NCBI GenBank assembly: GCA_964525945.1
Contig: CAZGKX010000062.1
Location: forward strand, 1 to 14,474
DNA length: 14,474 nt
Direction of reading: 5' to 3'
Source: CAZGKX01 sp964525945
GTDB taxonomy: Bacteria > Pseudomonadota > Gammaproteobacteria > Legionellales > Legionellaceae
This document shows, in pieces, positions 6,480-14,474 of this stretch; the stretch's first letter is position 1; each line of letters starts with the position of its first letter. The notes under the pieces are model-generated. The model was not told the DNA's origin. It did no database searches and was given only the letters and a program-made list of their open reading frames with translations. The position numbers and the translations under genes were made by a program.

Positions 6480-6994
6480 TGTGAATTTTGATAGATGCTT
6501 ATTCAGACGAGCACTTGCACTACCACTCGCGCTTTACGTTACCTCTTTAAAGGTATCGAATGTCTCATAATATTTGTTGTAAAGAACCTTTTTCTTCATG
6601 AATGTCCACAGTCGCTCAATTAAATTTAAATTAGGTGAATATGAGGGCAAAAAGACCCATTGAATTTTTGATGTTTCTAAAAAATGACTGACTATCTTGA
6701 ACGACAATATAGTGTTATGCTGCGGGTGAACACCATCCATATACAAAATGGGCTCGTCCTTGCCTTTGCTTGCTTTTAGAGTGTCCAGTTGCTTTAAAAA
6801 CTCCTCTTGCTTCTTCTTGTCGGCTTTTGCTGGCACTAACTTTGATTTTTTATACGTGAATTTTAAACGATGTAATAAATCAGTCATTCCACTGACAGAG
6901 TATGATGCATCATACTGTTCATACACATGCGCTATGATTGCCTCTACCGTAAGATAAGTGTATTGCTCAGGATGCGCATTTAACTCATTTGAGC
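6480..6994 (-). mobile_element. IS630-family insertion sequence remnant
   Basis: The transposase fragment is the only recognisable part. The left border is uncertain (about 6480-6536), and no terminal inverted repeats or TA target duplication can be identified. The right border is set by the 44-bp repeat copied from the LOG gene start. Confidence 0.6.
6534..6994 (-). pseudogene. IS630-family transposase remnant with internal deletion
   Basis: The minus-strand frame reads NELNAHPEQYTYLTVEAIIA, SVSGMTDLLHRLKFTYKK, then ILYMDGVHPQHNT with the first catalytic Asp, and later WVFLPSYSPNLNLIERLW with the catalytic Glu. About 70-80 residues between HNT and KIVSHFLETSK are missing, including the second catalytic Asp (normally in a CDNARYH-like motif). 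The N-terminal HTH is also missing. The frame stays open upstream to 7097 but is no longer transposase-like past about 6994; that part is the right copy of the 44-bp repeat and unique DNA. The enzyme cannot be active. Confidence 0.8.
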
Positions 6995-7038
6995 TATCCT
7001 CTACACTTTTAATTTTTGGCGATGAATGTGAAATCAAT
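6995..7038 (+). repeat. 44-bp perfect inverted repeat, right copy
   Basis: Identical to the reverse complement of 993-1036. On the plus strand it contains the LOG gene leader, ATG and codons for MNVKSI; the frame then runs only to IVLI before TAG (at 7049-7051). It joins the IS630 remnant to DNA just upstream of the DUF218-like gene. Confidence 0.95.
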
Positions 7039-7071
7039 CGTTCTAATTTAGGACGTATTTTTGGAAAATAA

Positions 7072-8172
7072 ATGAAAGAACTAGCAAGAAAAGTCATTCA
7101 TGGTCTTGTGGAAAGCGGTGCTATAAGTATCGATAATATTGCTATCAGTATAACCGATTTGAGCAAAGCATTTATTGAGGCGGAAAAGTATCATGCAGAA
7201 CAACAAGCACCTGGAAACGCGCACATTGTAGCCGTATTTAGTGGCCGCACTGCATTGCAAAAACAAGTTTATTTAGAGACAACTAATCCAGATAAAAATA
7301 TTTTCTGTCCTCATGCCTTTGACCCAGAAGATACGATTCGTCGAGTTGAATACGGCATTCATTATGCAATCAATTGCATGAAAAATACCTTTCTTAATAC
7401 AGGCGTTTTTCAACCCACTTTTGTCTATTTCAATGGAGGAGATGATCAAAATGCTGAGTTGCAAGCGATTTTAGAAAAACAAGGCTCTTTTTTGGGCCTT
7501 CCTGCGTCTTTATTTATTATTCGATCAATCCCTATCATAAATACCATGGGGCAAATACTCGATCTCAGCGAGTTTTTTGAGCACGTATGGCCTAAATATT
7601 GCTTGAAATATAATATCAAGCTAGATCTCCCTGTTAATTTAGCTTGTATTAGTAATACTTATCATACGACACGAATTAAACATGCCATAGTCAACAGTTC
7701 ACCTCTATTGACTGGTTCTTTTTGGGAGAAATATTGGGAAACTAATCCTGAAATTCGCGAGCGAGTTGCGCAACGATTTCCGGGTATGATTGAATACTCG
7801 CTTTGTCCTGGTCAGCGTTTAAAAAATGCAAACATCATGGTTGCAGGATGTGATCGTAAGATTGTCGACCGACCTTTTGGTCTGAAAGATGCTTATTGTG
7901 ATATGGAAGCAACTGTACGATATGCTTCTGAACCTAATTTTTTACCCCTGGCTAAAGCACCCAATCCACCTTCTCTTGCTAGTAGCATCAATGGAGGAAA
8001 TTTTGTGACTTCGTTTAGAAATGGGCGTAGTGATACACTTATTTTACAAAGCACCCTTAGGCAGAGTATGCGGTATTTGTTTCATAAGCCAAGCCTTTAT
8101 ATTACAAAGAAGTCAGTACAAAACAATGAACAGTTATTACTGACCGATGGTAAGGTTAATGGTCTTATGTAG
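7072..8172 (+). CDS. Divergent YdcF/SanA/ElyC (DUF218)-like protein
   Basis: A 366-residue product. The DUF218 motifs appear in order and spacing: HIVAVFSGRT (51-60) for the first strand, an Arg-rich helix TIRRVEYGIHYAI (88-100), FVYFNGGDDQ (117-125) for the vvsGG strand, GLPASLFIIRSIPIINTMGQ (142-161) for the gvP-i-nT segment, and NLACISNTYHTTRIKHA (189-205), matching lvTs-yHm-Ra. Known members act in envelope processes (SanA, ElyC) or bind S-adenosylmethionine (YdcF). The C-terminal 130 residues extend beyond the usual domain. There is no clear signal peptide or membrane helix. The ATG at 7072 has only a weak GGA upstream. The call rests on motif order, not on overall identity. Confidence 0.55.
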   Translation: MKELARKVIHGLVESGAISIDNIAISITDLSKAFIEAEKYHAEQQAPGNAHIVAVFSGRTALQKQVYLETTNPDKNIFCPHAFDPEDTIRRVEYGIHYAINCMKNTFLNTGVFQPTFVYFNGGDDQNAELQAILEKQGSFLGLPASLFIIRSIPIINTMGQILDLSEFFEHVWPKYCLKYNIKLDLPVNLACISNTYHTTRIKHAIVNSSPLLTGSFWEKYWETNPEIRERVAQRFPGMIEYSLCPGQRLKNANIMVAGCDRKIVDRPFGLKDAYCDMEATVRYASEPNFLPLAKAPNPPSLASSINGGNFVTSFRNGRSDTLILQSTLRQSMRYLFHKPSLYITKKSVQNNEQLLLTDGKVNGLM

Positions 8173-8198
8173 GCTTATTTTGCAACATACCAAAATCC

Positions 8199-8229
8199 AC
8201 ATGATATCTGTTTTAAATGGATATCATGT
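8199..8229. repeat. 10-bp perfect inverted repeat downstream of the DUF218-like gene
   Basis: ACATGATATC and GATATCATGT flank an 11-base AT-rich loop, 26 bases after the stop codon. The stem is strong enough for an RNA hairpin, but no T-run follows, so an intrinsic terminator is possible but not shown. It could also be a protein-binding site. Confidence 0.5.
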
Positions 8230-8348
8230 TGTCCAAAAGCTCAGCTCAATCTTTTAAACCATACCCATGTTTCATTGACGATACTGTCTTTTTTGACACG
8301 CAATAGCGAATCTTCAAAATCCTAAGGATTACTTAAGTCAATATTGTG

Positions 8349-8354
8349 TATAAT
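8349..8354 (+). promoter_or_regulatory. Candidate -10 element of the ankyrin gene
   Basis: A consensus TATAAT lies 35 bases before the ATG at 8390. The base pairs 17 upstream (GGATTA) are a poor -35, so the promoter may depend on an activator. The ribosome binding site is also weak (GGG ten bases before the ATG). Confidence 0.45.
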
Positions 8355-8389
8355 ATGGGCACAACGTTAATTTCACTGGGTTTTAAATC

Positions 8390-11300
8390 ATGCTATTGAA
8401 CCTTACTCATCAGCAAATGCTAAGCAATGATTATCAAATGTCTGTCGAAACAGGCAACACGACGGCCCTTCATGAAACGTTGAAGACACTCTTGACGCAG
8501 GGTGCATTAAAGGATGATGTGTGGATTGCCCTCGAAAAATTAAAATTAAATGTTCTAGATAAAACAAAAAACTTTAAATTAACTCAAATGTCTATCATTC
8601 AGTTTCTTTTAGATAATAACATTCAGCGTCCTTTTTATTATACCACCACACCCAATGTATTCGATGCCAATGGGGATGCTTTATTGCATCGCCCCGGGTT
8701 GACGCTCAATGCACTTGATTATTTGTTATCGAAACCGGACACGAATGTCAATTTACTTAATGCGAAAGGTCGGGCTCCTATTCATGCATGGTTTAACCAT
8801 CCGGCCTTATTGCATCGTTTACTCGAACATCCAGAGCTTGATGTTAATCAAGCGAATGCCCAACAACAAACTGCCTTGCATTGTGCGATTATGGAGGGAA
8901 ACCTTGAAAGTGTACGTGTTTTATTGACACATCCGGAGATTGAAATTGATGATGTGTTTGAGCAAGATTGGTTCATCCCGAGCATCAAGAAACCAGGAAA
9001 AACGCCTATTTTGGTGGAATTGTTGGCTTATCAAAATCAAACATTGGCTTATCCAGGATCGCCAAGCAAGTATTTCAATCAATTAACCGATCAACAAAAA
9101 TTAAACCTTGCTTTATGCGAGGCATGTACAAAATGGGATTTTGTGGATGCGGTTCGATTGTTGTTAGAGGCTGGTGCAGATGTGCATGCATGCAATGAAA
9201 ATGGCGAATCTCCATTATTCTTGAGTTGTAGTTATTTTTCTTCGGAAGAGCTCACTCAATTATTATTAGAGCGGGGTGCAGAAGCGGATCTTTTGAAAGC
9301 AGACAGGTTTGGTGAGATACCTGTAACAGCGCTTTTTAACGTCATACGCGATGAGAATGTTGACGCAACTGCTCTTCTGGTGAATTTATTGCGTAGGACT
9401 CTTAAAAATAAGAAGCATCGAGAGTTGGTTACGGAGAAAGTATCTTATTTTCTAAATGAGCTAAAGAGTTATTGCGGTGAATTTTACCTTGTAAAACGTC
9501 TTCCTGCTCCTGAAGATTATTTACCGAATGTTGTATACATCGAATGCATCGATGAGAACCTGCTGCAATTTTCGATGGTCAAAGGCTCCATCATTACCGA
9601 ACCGTTGTTGGTAACAGAGAGAACACGACAATCTCTTATCCGTATGATAAGCTCGCTCGCTCATACAGGCAGCGATCAGCTCCTGCTGACGCGAGCCCAC
9701 CAGGAACTTAACAAAGACATTTATCAATTCCTTATTGATAACGAATATTATTCTTCTTTCCCTCAGTTAGTTGCATTGAATGAAAAGTTTTACGCGCTTT
9801 CGAAAGAGTATTCGTTACCTATACCTCAAGAGCTGCCTATAAGAAATAGTCGATCAAGAAAAAAACTCCAACATGTAATCACAACTCATGTGTTGGCGGA
9901 GGTGAGAGACCAGGTAGAGAAAACTTCGGCTGAAAATGGCATCCCTTTAGGTGAAGGCATGGTCGTTACAGTCCCAGAAAATCCAACGTCATTTCTGGCG
10001 GAGCTTTTGGAGGAAATCATCGAAACGTTACCTCTCCATGAGGTTCGTCATGAGAGCTCATCGGGACATCCAGAGAGCTCTCGCGATACGGCGGGTGACG
10101 GCAAAAAATTGGCTTCCCTTGAAGCATCTCATGATGCAACGTTCACCCGTGACCAGCAGCTTGCTGGCGTGTTAGATGGTTCTCCTGATCAAAAGGACGG
10201 GGTTAGCTTACCTGCCTCCGATAGCCCTACACTGCCTATTTTGGAAACGGCGAGTATCTCGACGCTCAAACAACGTTCATTCAAAAAAGTTAACAAAAAA
10301 ATTGAAAAAATACACGCACTCGGAGCGCGTATTAGAGAGAGCTCTTCGGTTGCGGATTTAGATGCATGCAGGCAGGCATTGATTTTTTTTCAACACGACT
10401 CGCATAAATTGATCCGTTCTGAAGTCGAGCGCATGGATACGTTATTGCAAGAGCGAATGACTTTTTTAGCGATCAACAAAGAGCGAAATCAAGAGGCTCC
10501 TCCTATCACCACTGGATCAACCATTTCGCCTCTCACCGTCGATATGACGCTTGNNNNNNNNNNAACCAAGGTGGAAGACGTGCCGCAACCTGCAATGCTT
10601 GATGCTTATTACTTGCCGTTCGTAAGTCCGGCATGTATGCAACCTGGAGCAATATGGACCCACGCGTTAATGGCTTTGAAAAATATTCTCACGCCATTTG
10701 ATCATTTACAGTATTATTTGTTCAGTGGTGCAAACCATAAAATCAATCCGAAAAATTTAGATATTGTGATGTTAGGTGGGACGCAACAGATTTCTTCCGT
10801 GTGTGAGCGATTAACTCACAATGAATTTAGCTGTGCGACGATTGTTGGACACTATACAAAAAGGGAGACTTATTCTGCAGTGATCCTGAAAACTTATTTT
10901 TTTGTAAAAGGCCAAAAAATCTCTATCAATATGAGTTTTTTACCGGATAACATGAACATTCAACAGCATGCAAATACCTTAACTTTTATTCAAGACGCGA
11001 TGTATTTTGATTTTCGGACTCAAAAAATGTATTGCCCATTTGCTCAGGAATTAATGCCCCTGATGGCACATACACTGTTACATGTTCGTGATCCTGAACT
11101 TATGTTTCGACAACATCCCAGTACTCTTCTCCATCTTATGCACACCTTGAGCACGGAATCGCATTTAAATCCTTCTCTGGGCATTCATTTGGCATTGAAT
11201 AACATTATTGAAAAAGATCAACGAGAAGGAACAAATATTTTTTCGTCGATGAATCCTGATAAGCTCTATCATCAGATGCAGCTACTTTTTACGTCAGGCC

Positions 11301-11833
11301 AAGTTTTGAAGACGTTGCATGAACTTCAACAACGTAAATTGTTGCCATTAGTTATGAGCTTGTTTGGTGGTTTAAAGCATTTAACGCCGAATGAATGGAG
11401 GGTTACTTGGAGTTTAATGCTGGCGGTTGCCAAGCTGTTGGATGATGCCCCTGTCGTTGTATCGGATTCCACTATGCAAGAATCGATTCCGTGTTTGCAA
11501 GAAGGCACTCCGCTGATGCTAAAGCCATTGTACCCGTCATTGATGTATTATGCGGCCTATTGGATCGCCATCAATAAGATGCTCCAAGAGAATCCATACG
11601 CGAGCGTGTTACAGATTACCGCATTATCTAGCCCAAGAATCAACCTTACTCGTGAACATCAAAAATATGGATTTTTATTCGGCCACCCCCGCCTTGAGGA
11701 TATTCATTCGCATAACATGGGGACCATGAGACAGGTTGCCAACAAAATCATGATGTGGAACCACAATCAGAGCGCTCCAACGCCTTCTACAGAGTTGGTT
11801 GATCATTATTATTCTGAGGGTATGGGGATATAG
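8390..11833 (+). CDS. Ankyrin-repeat protein with a C-terminal degenerate poly(A)-polymerase/CCA-transferase-like region
   Basis: Residues about 93-302 hold four or five ankyrin repeats, clearest at 156-188 (QQTALHCAIMEGNLESVRVL) and 236-302 (DAVRLLLEAGADVHA; GESPLFLS). Residues 550-720 are low complexity with a coiled-coil-like stretch (630-700). Residues 770-1000 follow the order of class II poly(A) polymerases: FSGANHK then NPKNLDIVML (775-795; canonical GGAVRD and PKDFDVAT), FIQDAMYFDFRTQKM (866-880; canonical RRDFTINALYYD), RDPELMFRQHPSTLLHLMHTL (900-920; canonical GDPExRFxEDPVRMLRA), and DKLYHQMQLLFTSGQVLKTL (957-976). The first catalytic Asp is Asn (789); the next (791) remains, so catalysis is doubtful. 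No signal peptide is seen. Ankyrin proteins of this size in Legionellales are often Dot/Icm effectors, but no secretion signal is proven. Ten N (10554-10563) interrupt the gene; the frame is kept, though the true gap length is unknown. Confidence 0.75.
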   Translation: MLLNLTHQQMLSNDYQMSVETGNTTALHETLKTLLTQGALKDDVWIALEKLKLNVLDKTKNFKLTQMSIIQFLLDNNIQRPFYYTTTPNVFDANGDALLHRPGLTLNALDYLLSKPDTNVNLLNAKGRAPIHAWFNHPALLHRLLEHPELDVNQANAQQQTALHCAIMEGNLESVRVLLTHPEIEIDDVFEQDWFIPSIKKPGKTPILVELLAYQNQTLAYPGSPSKYFNQLTDQQKLNLALCEACTKWDFVDAVRLLLEAGADVHACNENGESPLFLSCSYFSSEELTQLLLERGAEADLLKADRFGEIPVTALFNVIRDENVDATALLVNLLRRTLKNKKHRELVTEKVSYFLNELKSYCGEFYLVKRLPAPEDYLPNVVYIECIDENLLQFSMVKGSIITEPLLVTERTRQSLIRMISSLAHTGSDQLLLTRAHQELNKDIYQFLIDNEYYSSFPQLVALNEKFYALSKEYSLPIPQELPIRNSRSRKKLQHVITTHVLAEVRDQVEKTSAENGIPLGEGMVVTVPENPTSFLAELLEEIIETLPLHEVRHESSSGHPESSRDTAGDGKKLASLEASHDATFTRDQQLAGVLDGSPDQKDGVSLPASDSPTLPILETASISTLKQRSFKKVNKKIEKIHALGARIRESSSVADLDACRQALIFFQHDSHKLIRSEVERMDTLLQERMTFLAINKERNQEAPPITTGSTISPLTVDMTLXXXXTKVEDVPQPAMLDAYYLPFVSPACMQPGAIWTHALMALKNILTPFDHLQYYLFSGANHKINPKNLDIVMLGGTQQISSVCERLTHNEFSCATIVGHYTKRETYSAVILKTYFFVKGQKISINMSFLPDNMNIQQHANTLTFIQDAMYFDFRTQKMYCPFAQELMPLMAHTLLHVRDPELMFRQHPSTLLHLMHTLSTESHLNPSLGIHLALNNIIEKDQREGTNIFSSMNPDKLYHQMQLLFTSGQVLKTLHELQQRKLLPLVMSLFGGLKHLTPNEWRVTWSLMLAVAKLLDDAPVVVSDSTMQESIPCLQEGTPLMLKPLYPSLMYYAAYWIAINKMLQENPYASVLQITALSSPRINLTREHQKYGFLFGHPRLEDIHSHNMGTMRQVANKIMMWNHNQSAPTPSTELVDHYYSEGMGI
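10554..10563. other. Assembly gap (10 N)
   Basis: Ten unknown bases inside the ankyrin gene at about residues 722-725. Ten may be a placeholder length. The reading frames on both sides agree with a 10-base gap, but the missing sequence could be longer, for example a repeat in the low-complexity linker. Confidence 0.95.
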
Positions 11834-12089
11834 TCTTACGTACGAGATGGTTTCCATTCAACGGCAATTTTTACGCTCCCTCACGGGCGGTTCAGATTGA
11901 TCCGAATACACTTGAGCTGCGACTGAGAGGGAGTTCTTTGTCACGGAGTCTGCTTTACTTGAGCCTTCTTTCTCAATCGGCTTTAAACATTACAAACCCC
12001 GCTTTAAAAAGAGGTGTAATCTGAATGCCTGGTAGCGCTGAACAAGCCTATAATACTGGGATTGTCTACTCAGGTTCCTGTGCGCACCG
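11834..12089. other. Short intergenic stretch between convergent genes
   Basis: The ankyrin gene (plus) and the stalked membrane protein gene (minus) end towards each other here. CTCCCTC (about 11876-11882) and GAGGGAG pair but are some 50 bases apart. I see no clear bidirectional terminator and no gene. Confidence 0.4.
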
Positions 12090-14474
12090 TTATCTTTTTA
12101 GATTCTTTGAGCGATGTGGCTTGCTTGTTGCCGGGTAGGTTGTTTTTGGTTCTGAAAAAATGGATCGAGTGCTTTTAGCGTTCGCGAAGGGTGGTGGAGA
12201 TTTTTCACTATCCGTTGATGCATTGGAATTTATATCGCTGATGGAAAAATTTTTTTCACTCGTTTCTGAATGAGGTGTCGAGGGCATTTTGATGCTGGAA
12301 TCTTTGGAAATAGTGAAGGACCCCATATCAAAACTGCTTTCATCTTCAATGGTAAAAGAATCCATACTCATATTGCTCTCGGATGAAACAGAGTGATGGT
12401 CCTTAACACTGTTTTCATCCGATACTGCTTCGTTAACTGCTTCAATTGCTCCCTCATACTGAAGGGGATAAAGTTGATTCTCAATGTCTGCAATCCCAAC
12501 TTGGTTATTACAAATTCTTGAGCACAAGACCAAGATATAACCGGTATTGTGACAGAATAAAACACACAACATAAAACCACTTATGCCGGCAATATAACCA
12601 TAGACCATATAATCCACCCGGTGCGATGGATCATTAGATGTTGGTGGTTCGTCGACGGAACGCTCTGTGTTAGAACTGCTGGGTGGAGATGTATTCTCTT
12701 GTACAGGATTAGCCGTTGGAAGTGTTCGAACGGGTTTCCTTGAGGGGTGCGTGCTAGATGGACTCCTTGTTGAAGGAGCTAACGTTATCGGTAATGAGGT
12801 GTTGATAAGATTGAGTGATGGTCGATACGTTGGATAGTAGGTTATCAAAATGGACGGTATTGCCGATGGTTTAAATGAGGGGCGATAACTTGGGCGGTGG
12901 GTTAGAGTGGGCTGGCTAGATGTCGGCTCACCGGTAGGGTTGGAAGAAACACTAGGCCTACTGCTTGGTTCTATTGTTGGAGAAGCGCTGGGGGCGCGAG
13001 TAGGCCGTCCGGTAGGCATGCTGCTGGGTTGATATTGAGGAAATTTTGTAGGTGAGTTAACCGGTGCTTTAGTAGGAGCGCCACTCGGTAAATTGGGCCA
13101 AGTTTGGATTAGAGATAGGAATGAAACGTTTTTATTGATCACGCTTTGTATGGCATCGCTTGGCCAAATTTTTGTGGGTAATCCATAATAGCCGGCGATC
13201 ACTGTGTTGAGGGTGCGAGTGGTGTTTGCTTTTAACACAGCCAGTACGTCCTGAGAATTATAAGAATTGTATTCTGGTGGCAAATTTTGAGCTAACAGTC
13301 GGTTTTGGTCGACATAAATAATAGTAGCTTGGGCATTCACATTGCATGCAATTCTTAACCCGTTATCCACTGCAATAATCGCCTCACAAAGAATGTTGCC
13401 AGGGCCACTGACTCGCATGGCATCGAGGATATCCCCGTTCGCAAGGTCTAGTTTGAATAAGATCATATTCTCCCTGTTTATTTCCGGACTAAATCCCGTC
13501 GCATAACCTATTGCAAAGACCACTGTATCGACCACGGTATTAGCGATAAATTCACTTGCAGCTCCGGAATTAAGGGTTAAAATCCATAGCGTATTGAGCT
13601 GTAAATTCATCTTGGTACGAGTGATAATTGCTTGTGGTCTGTTGTTTTGATCAAAAAAAGTTCCGACGAGAATAGGATCGCCTGATTTTGGATCGATCGC
13701 CACACTGTTGGCTTGGATATCTGAGTCCCCCATGCTGATGGTTTGCGCAATTAAAGGGTAACCAAAGTAGTTAAGGGTCATGATGAACATCTGTTTTTTG
13801 GAGTCTGCATCTGCTGCGTAGCCAACCAAACAAGAGCCGCTGTAAAAGGGCATAAACGCTGTATCAGCGATATAAACTGCCATCGAGGGCAAATAATAAG
13901 TGTATTTCCAAATGGGCAGCCCAGTGTCAGGATCGAGTCCAATAGCGGCTGGGCGGTTGGAAACAGTGGAGCCTGCGACTAAGAGTTGATTAGTATTCTG
14001 ATCGTAATTGATCAATGCCAATTGAAAATAAGACGACAATTGCAAAGCCCATGTTAATTTTTTTAGATTAAGGCTGTATCGCGCACAGATGTAGTTAGGC
14101 CCACTTAAATTTTTCCCAGAAAAAACGATGTCGGTAGAGCTGATACTTTTAACTTTATTGATGATATCTAATGGCATGGCATAGGTTGTCGAAAGTTTTC
14201 CATTGGCGTTGTCAAATTGAAGGCAAATAGCCGGATAAATGCCACCACAAGCAATTGTTTTGGAAGCCACTGTGGTGAGATCATAAATGTAATTGCGGGG
14301 AGCGAGTTGACTCGTCCAATTTTGAGCTGTAAGTGGAGTGGGCGCTTGCGAAAAGCTTGGGTGAGGTGTTGGAAACCATGTTGGATTCGGAGTAGGAATA
14401 TAGCTTGGATCACTGCTAGGTTGGGTTGTGGGTTGTGAACTGGGTTGGACACTGGGTTGGGTGGTTGGGCCTTG
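12090..14474 (-). CDS. Pro/Thr-stalk, single-pass membrane protein with propeller-like ectodomain (5' end outside the window)
   Basis: The frame is open to the window edge; 794 residues are visible and the N-terminus is missing. A GTG at 14270 is only an internal codon. Order: a stalk with PT/QPS units (QPSVQPSSQPTTQPSSDPSY), then about 400 residues with loosely repeated strand pairs such as NQLLVAGSTV, AIDPKSGDPILVGTFFD and LDPDTGLPIWKY, which look like blades of a beta-propeller. Then a second stalk of about 130 residues (APTKAPVNSPTKFPQ, SMPTGRPTRAPSASPTIEPS), a hydrophobic helix (YGYIAGISGFMLCVLFC), and a tail of about 150 residues rich in Ser, Asp and Glu. PT-stalk proteins like this are typical of stramenopiles such as oomycetes and diatoms, so transfer from, or mimicry of, a protist host is possible. 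Function is unknown; adhesin or host-membrane-targeted protein are guesses. Confidence 0.7.
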   Translation of the reverse strand, partial: QGPTTQPSVQPSSQPTTQPSSDPSYIPTPNPTWFPTPHPSFSQAPTPLTAQNWTSQLAPRNYIYDLTTVASKTIACGGIYPAICLQFDNANGKLSTTYAMPLDIINKVKSISSTDIVFSGKNLSGPNYICARYSLNLKKLTWALQLSSYFQLALINYDQNTNQLLVAGSTVSNRPAAIGLDPDTGLPIWKYTYYLPSMAVYIADTAFMPFYSGSCLVGYAADADSKKQMFIMTLNYFGYPLIAQTISMGDSDIQANSVAIDPKSGDPILVGTFFDQNNRPQAIITRTKMNLQLNTLWILTLNSGAASEFIANTVVDTVVFAIGYATGFSPEINRENMILFKLDLANGDILDAMRVSGPGNILCEAIIAVDNGLRIACNVNAQATIIYVDQNRLLAQNLPPEYNSYNSQDVLAVLKANTTRTLNTVIAGYYGLPTKIWPSDAIQSVINKNVSFLSLIQTWPNLPSGAPTKAPVNSPTKFPQYQPSSMPTGRPTRAPSASPTIEPSSRPSVSSNPTGEPTSSQPTLTHRPSYRPSFKPSAIPSILITYYPTYRPSLNLINTSLPITLAPSTRSPSSTHPSRKPVRTLPTANPVQENTSPPSSSNTERSVDEPPTSNDPSHRVDYMVYGYIAGISGFMLCVLFCHNTGYILVLCSRICNNQVGIADIENQLYPLQYEGAIEAVNEAVSDENSVKDHHSVSSESNMSMDSFTIEDESSFDMGSFTISKDSSIKMPSTPHSETSEKNFSISDINSNASTDSEKSPPPFANAKSTRSIFSEPKTTYPATSKPHRSKNLKR

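Noticed and set aside
7022..7051. Second LOG gene starting at the right repeat copy
   Set aside because: The frame stops after about nine codons (MNVKSIVLI) and nothing after it resembles the enzyme.
6995..7097. N-terminal 35 residues of the IS630 frame as true transposase
   Set aside because: This part is the copied LOG start (44 bp) plus unique DNA; transposase likeness begins only around NELNAH.
8199..8229. Strong Rho-independent terminator
   Set aside because: The stem is good, but it is AT-rich and no T-run follows, so it is listed only as an inverted repeat.
9951..10361. Two small plus-strand frames within the ankyrin gene
   Set aside because: The main frame is continuous here and codes for a plausible linker; the others are shadows.
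14217..14438. 73-codon plus-strand frame opposite the stalked protein
   Set aside because: It lies antisense to the PT-stalk frame and has no recognisable content.
14168..14452. 94-codon frame on the minus strand at the right edge
   Set aside because: The other minus frame is open through the same stretch with clear PT-stalk content, so this one is a shadow.
1..14474. tRNA, rRNA or CRISPR loci
   Set aside because: No cloverleaf-like sequence, rRNA stretch or regularly spaced repeat was recognised on either strand by eye.

Overview
The window looks like an accessory region of a Legionella-like gammaproteobacterium (order Legionellales). Pointers are the AT-rich DNA, the truncated LuxR-type sensor domain of a kind common in Legionella, a very large ankyrin-repeat protein of effector style, a Pro/Thr-stalk membrane protein of eukaryote-like build, and many toxin-antitoxin and IS remnants. 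This placement is an inference. A run of 10 N at 10554-10563 shows the sequence is a draft scaffold.

Left edge (1-1010, minus strand): a LOG-family phosphoribohydrolase gene followed by a truncated LuxR-type autoinducer-binding-like domain, probably one transcript. Accessory cassette (about 1037-6994): a winged-helix/nucleotidyltransferase gene pair joined by ATGA, behind a GATTCGC-repeat operator; a decayed metallophosphoesterase; a GGQ release-factor-like ribosome rescue protein; an IS3 remnant; a HigBA-type pair whose toxin is frameshifted and whose antitoxin is intact; an intact ParD-like/RelE-ParE pair with a third, broken gene behind it; and an IS630-type remnant. The cassette lies between two perfect 44-bp inverted copies of the LOG gene start region (993-1036 and 6995-7038).

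Right half: a divergent YdcF/SanA/ElyC (DUF218)-like gene (7072-8172). Then a 1147-codon gene whose product joins N-terminal ankyrin repeats to a C-terminal region that reads as a degenerate class II poly(A) polymerase/CCA-transferase. Last, on the minus strand and running off the right edge, a protein with Pro/Thr/Ser stalks on both sides of a propeller-like ectodomain, one transmembrane segment and a Ser/Asp-rich tail.

The best candidate for something undescribed is the ankyrin-poly(A)-polymerase-like fusion. Next are the 44-bp inverted duplication around the cassette and the stalked membrane protein. The cassette itself reads as an island in decay: two truncated transposases, a frameshifted toxin and at least two broken genes sit beside small modules that are still intact.
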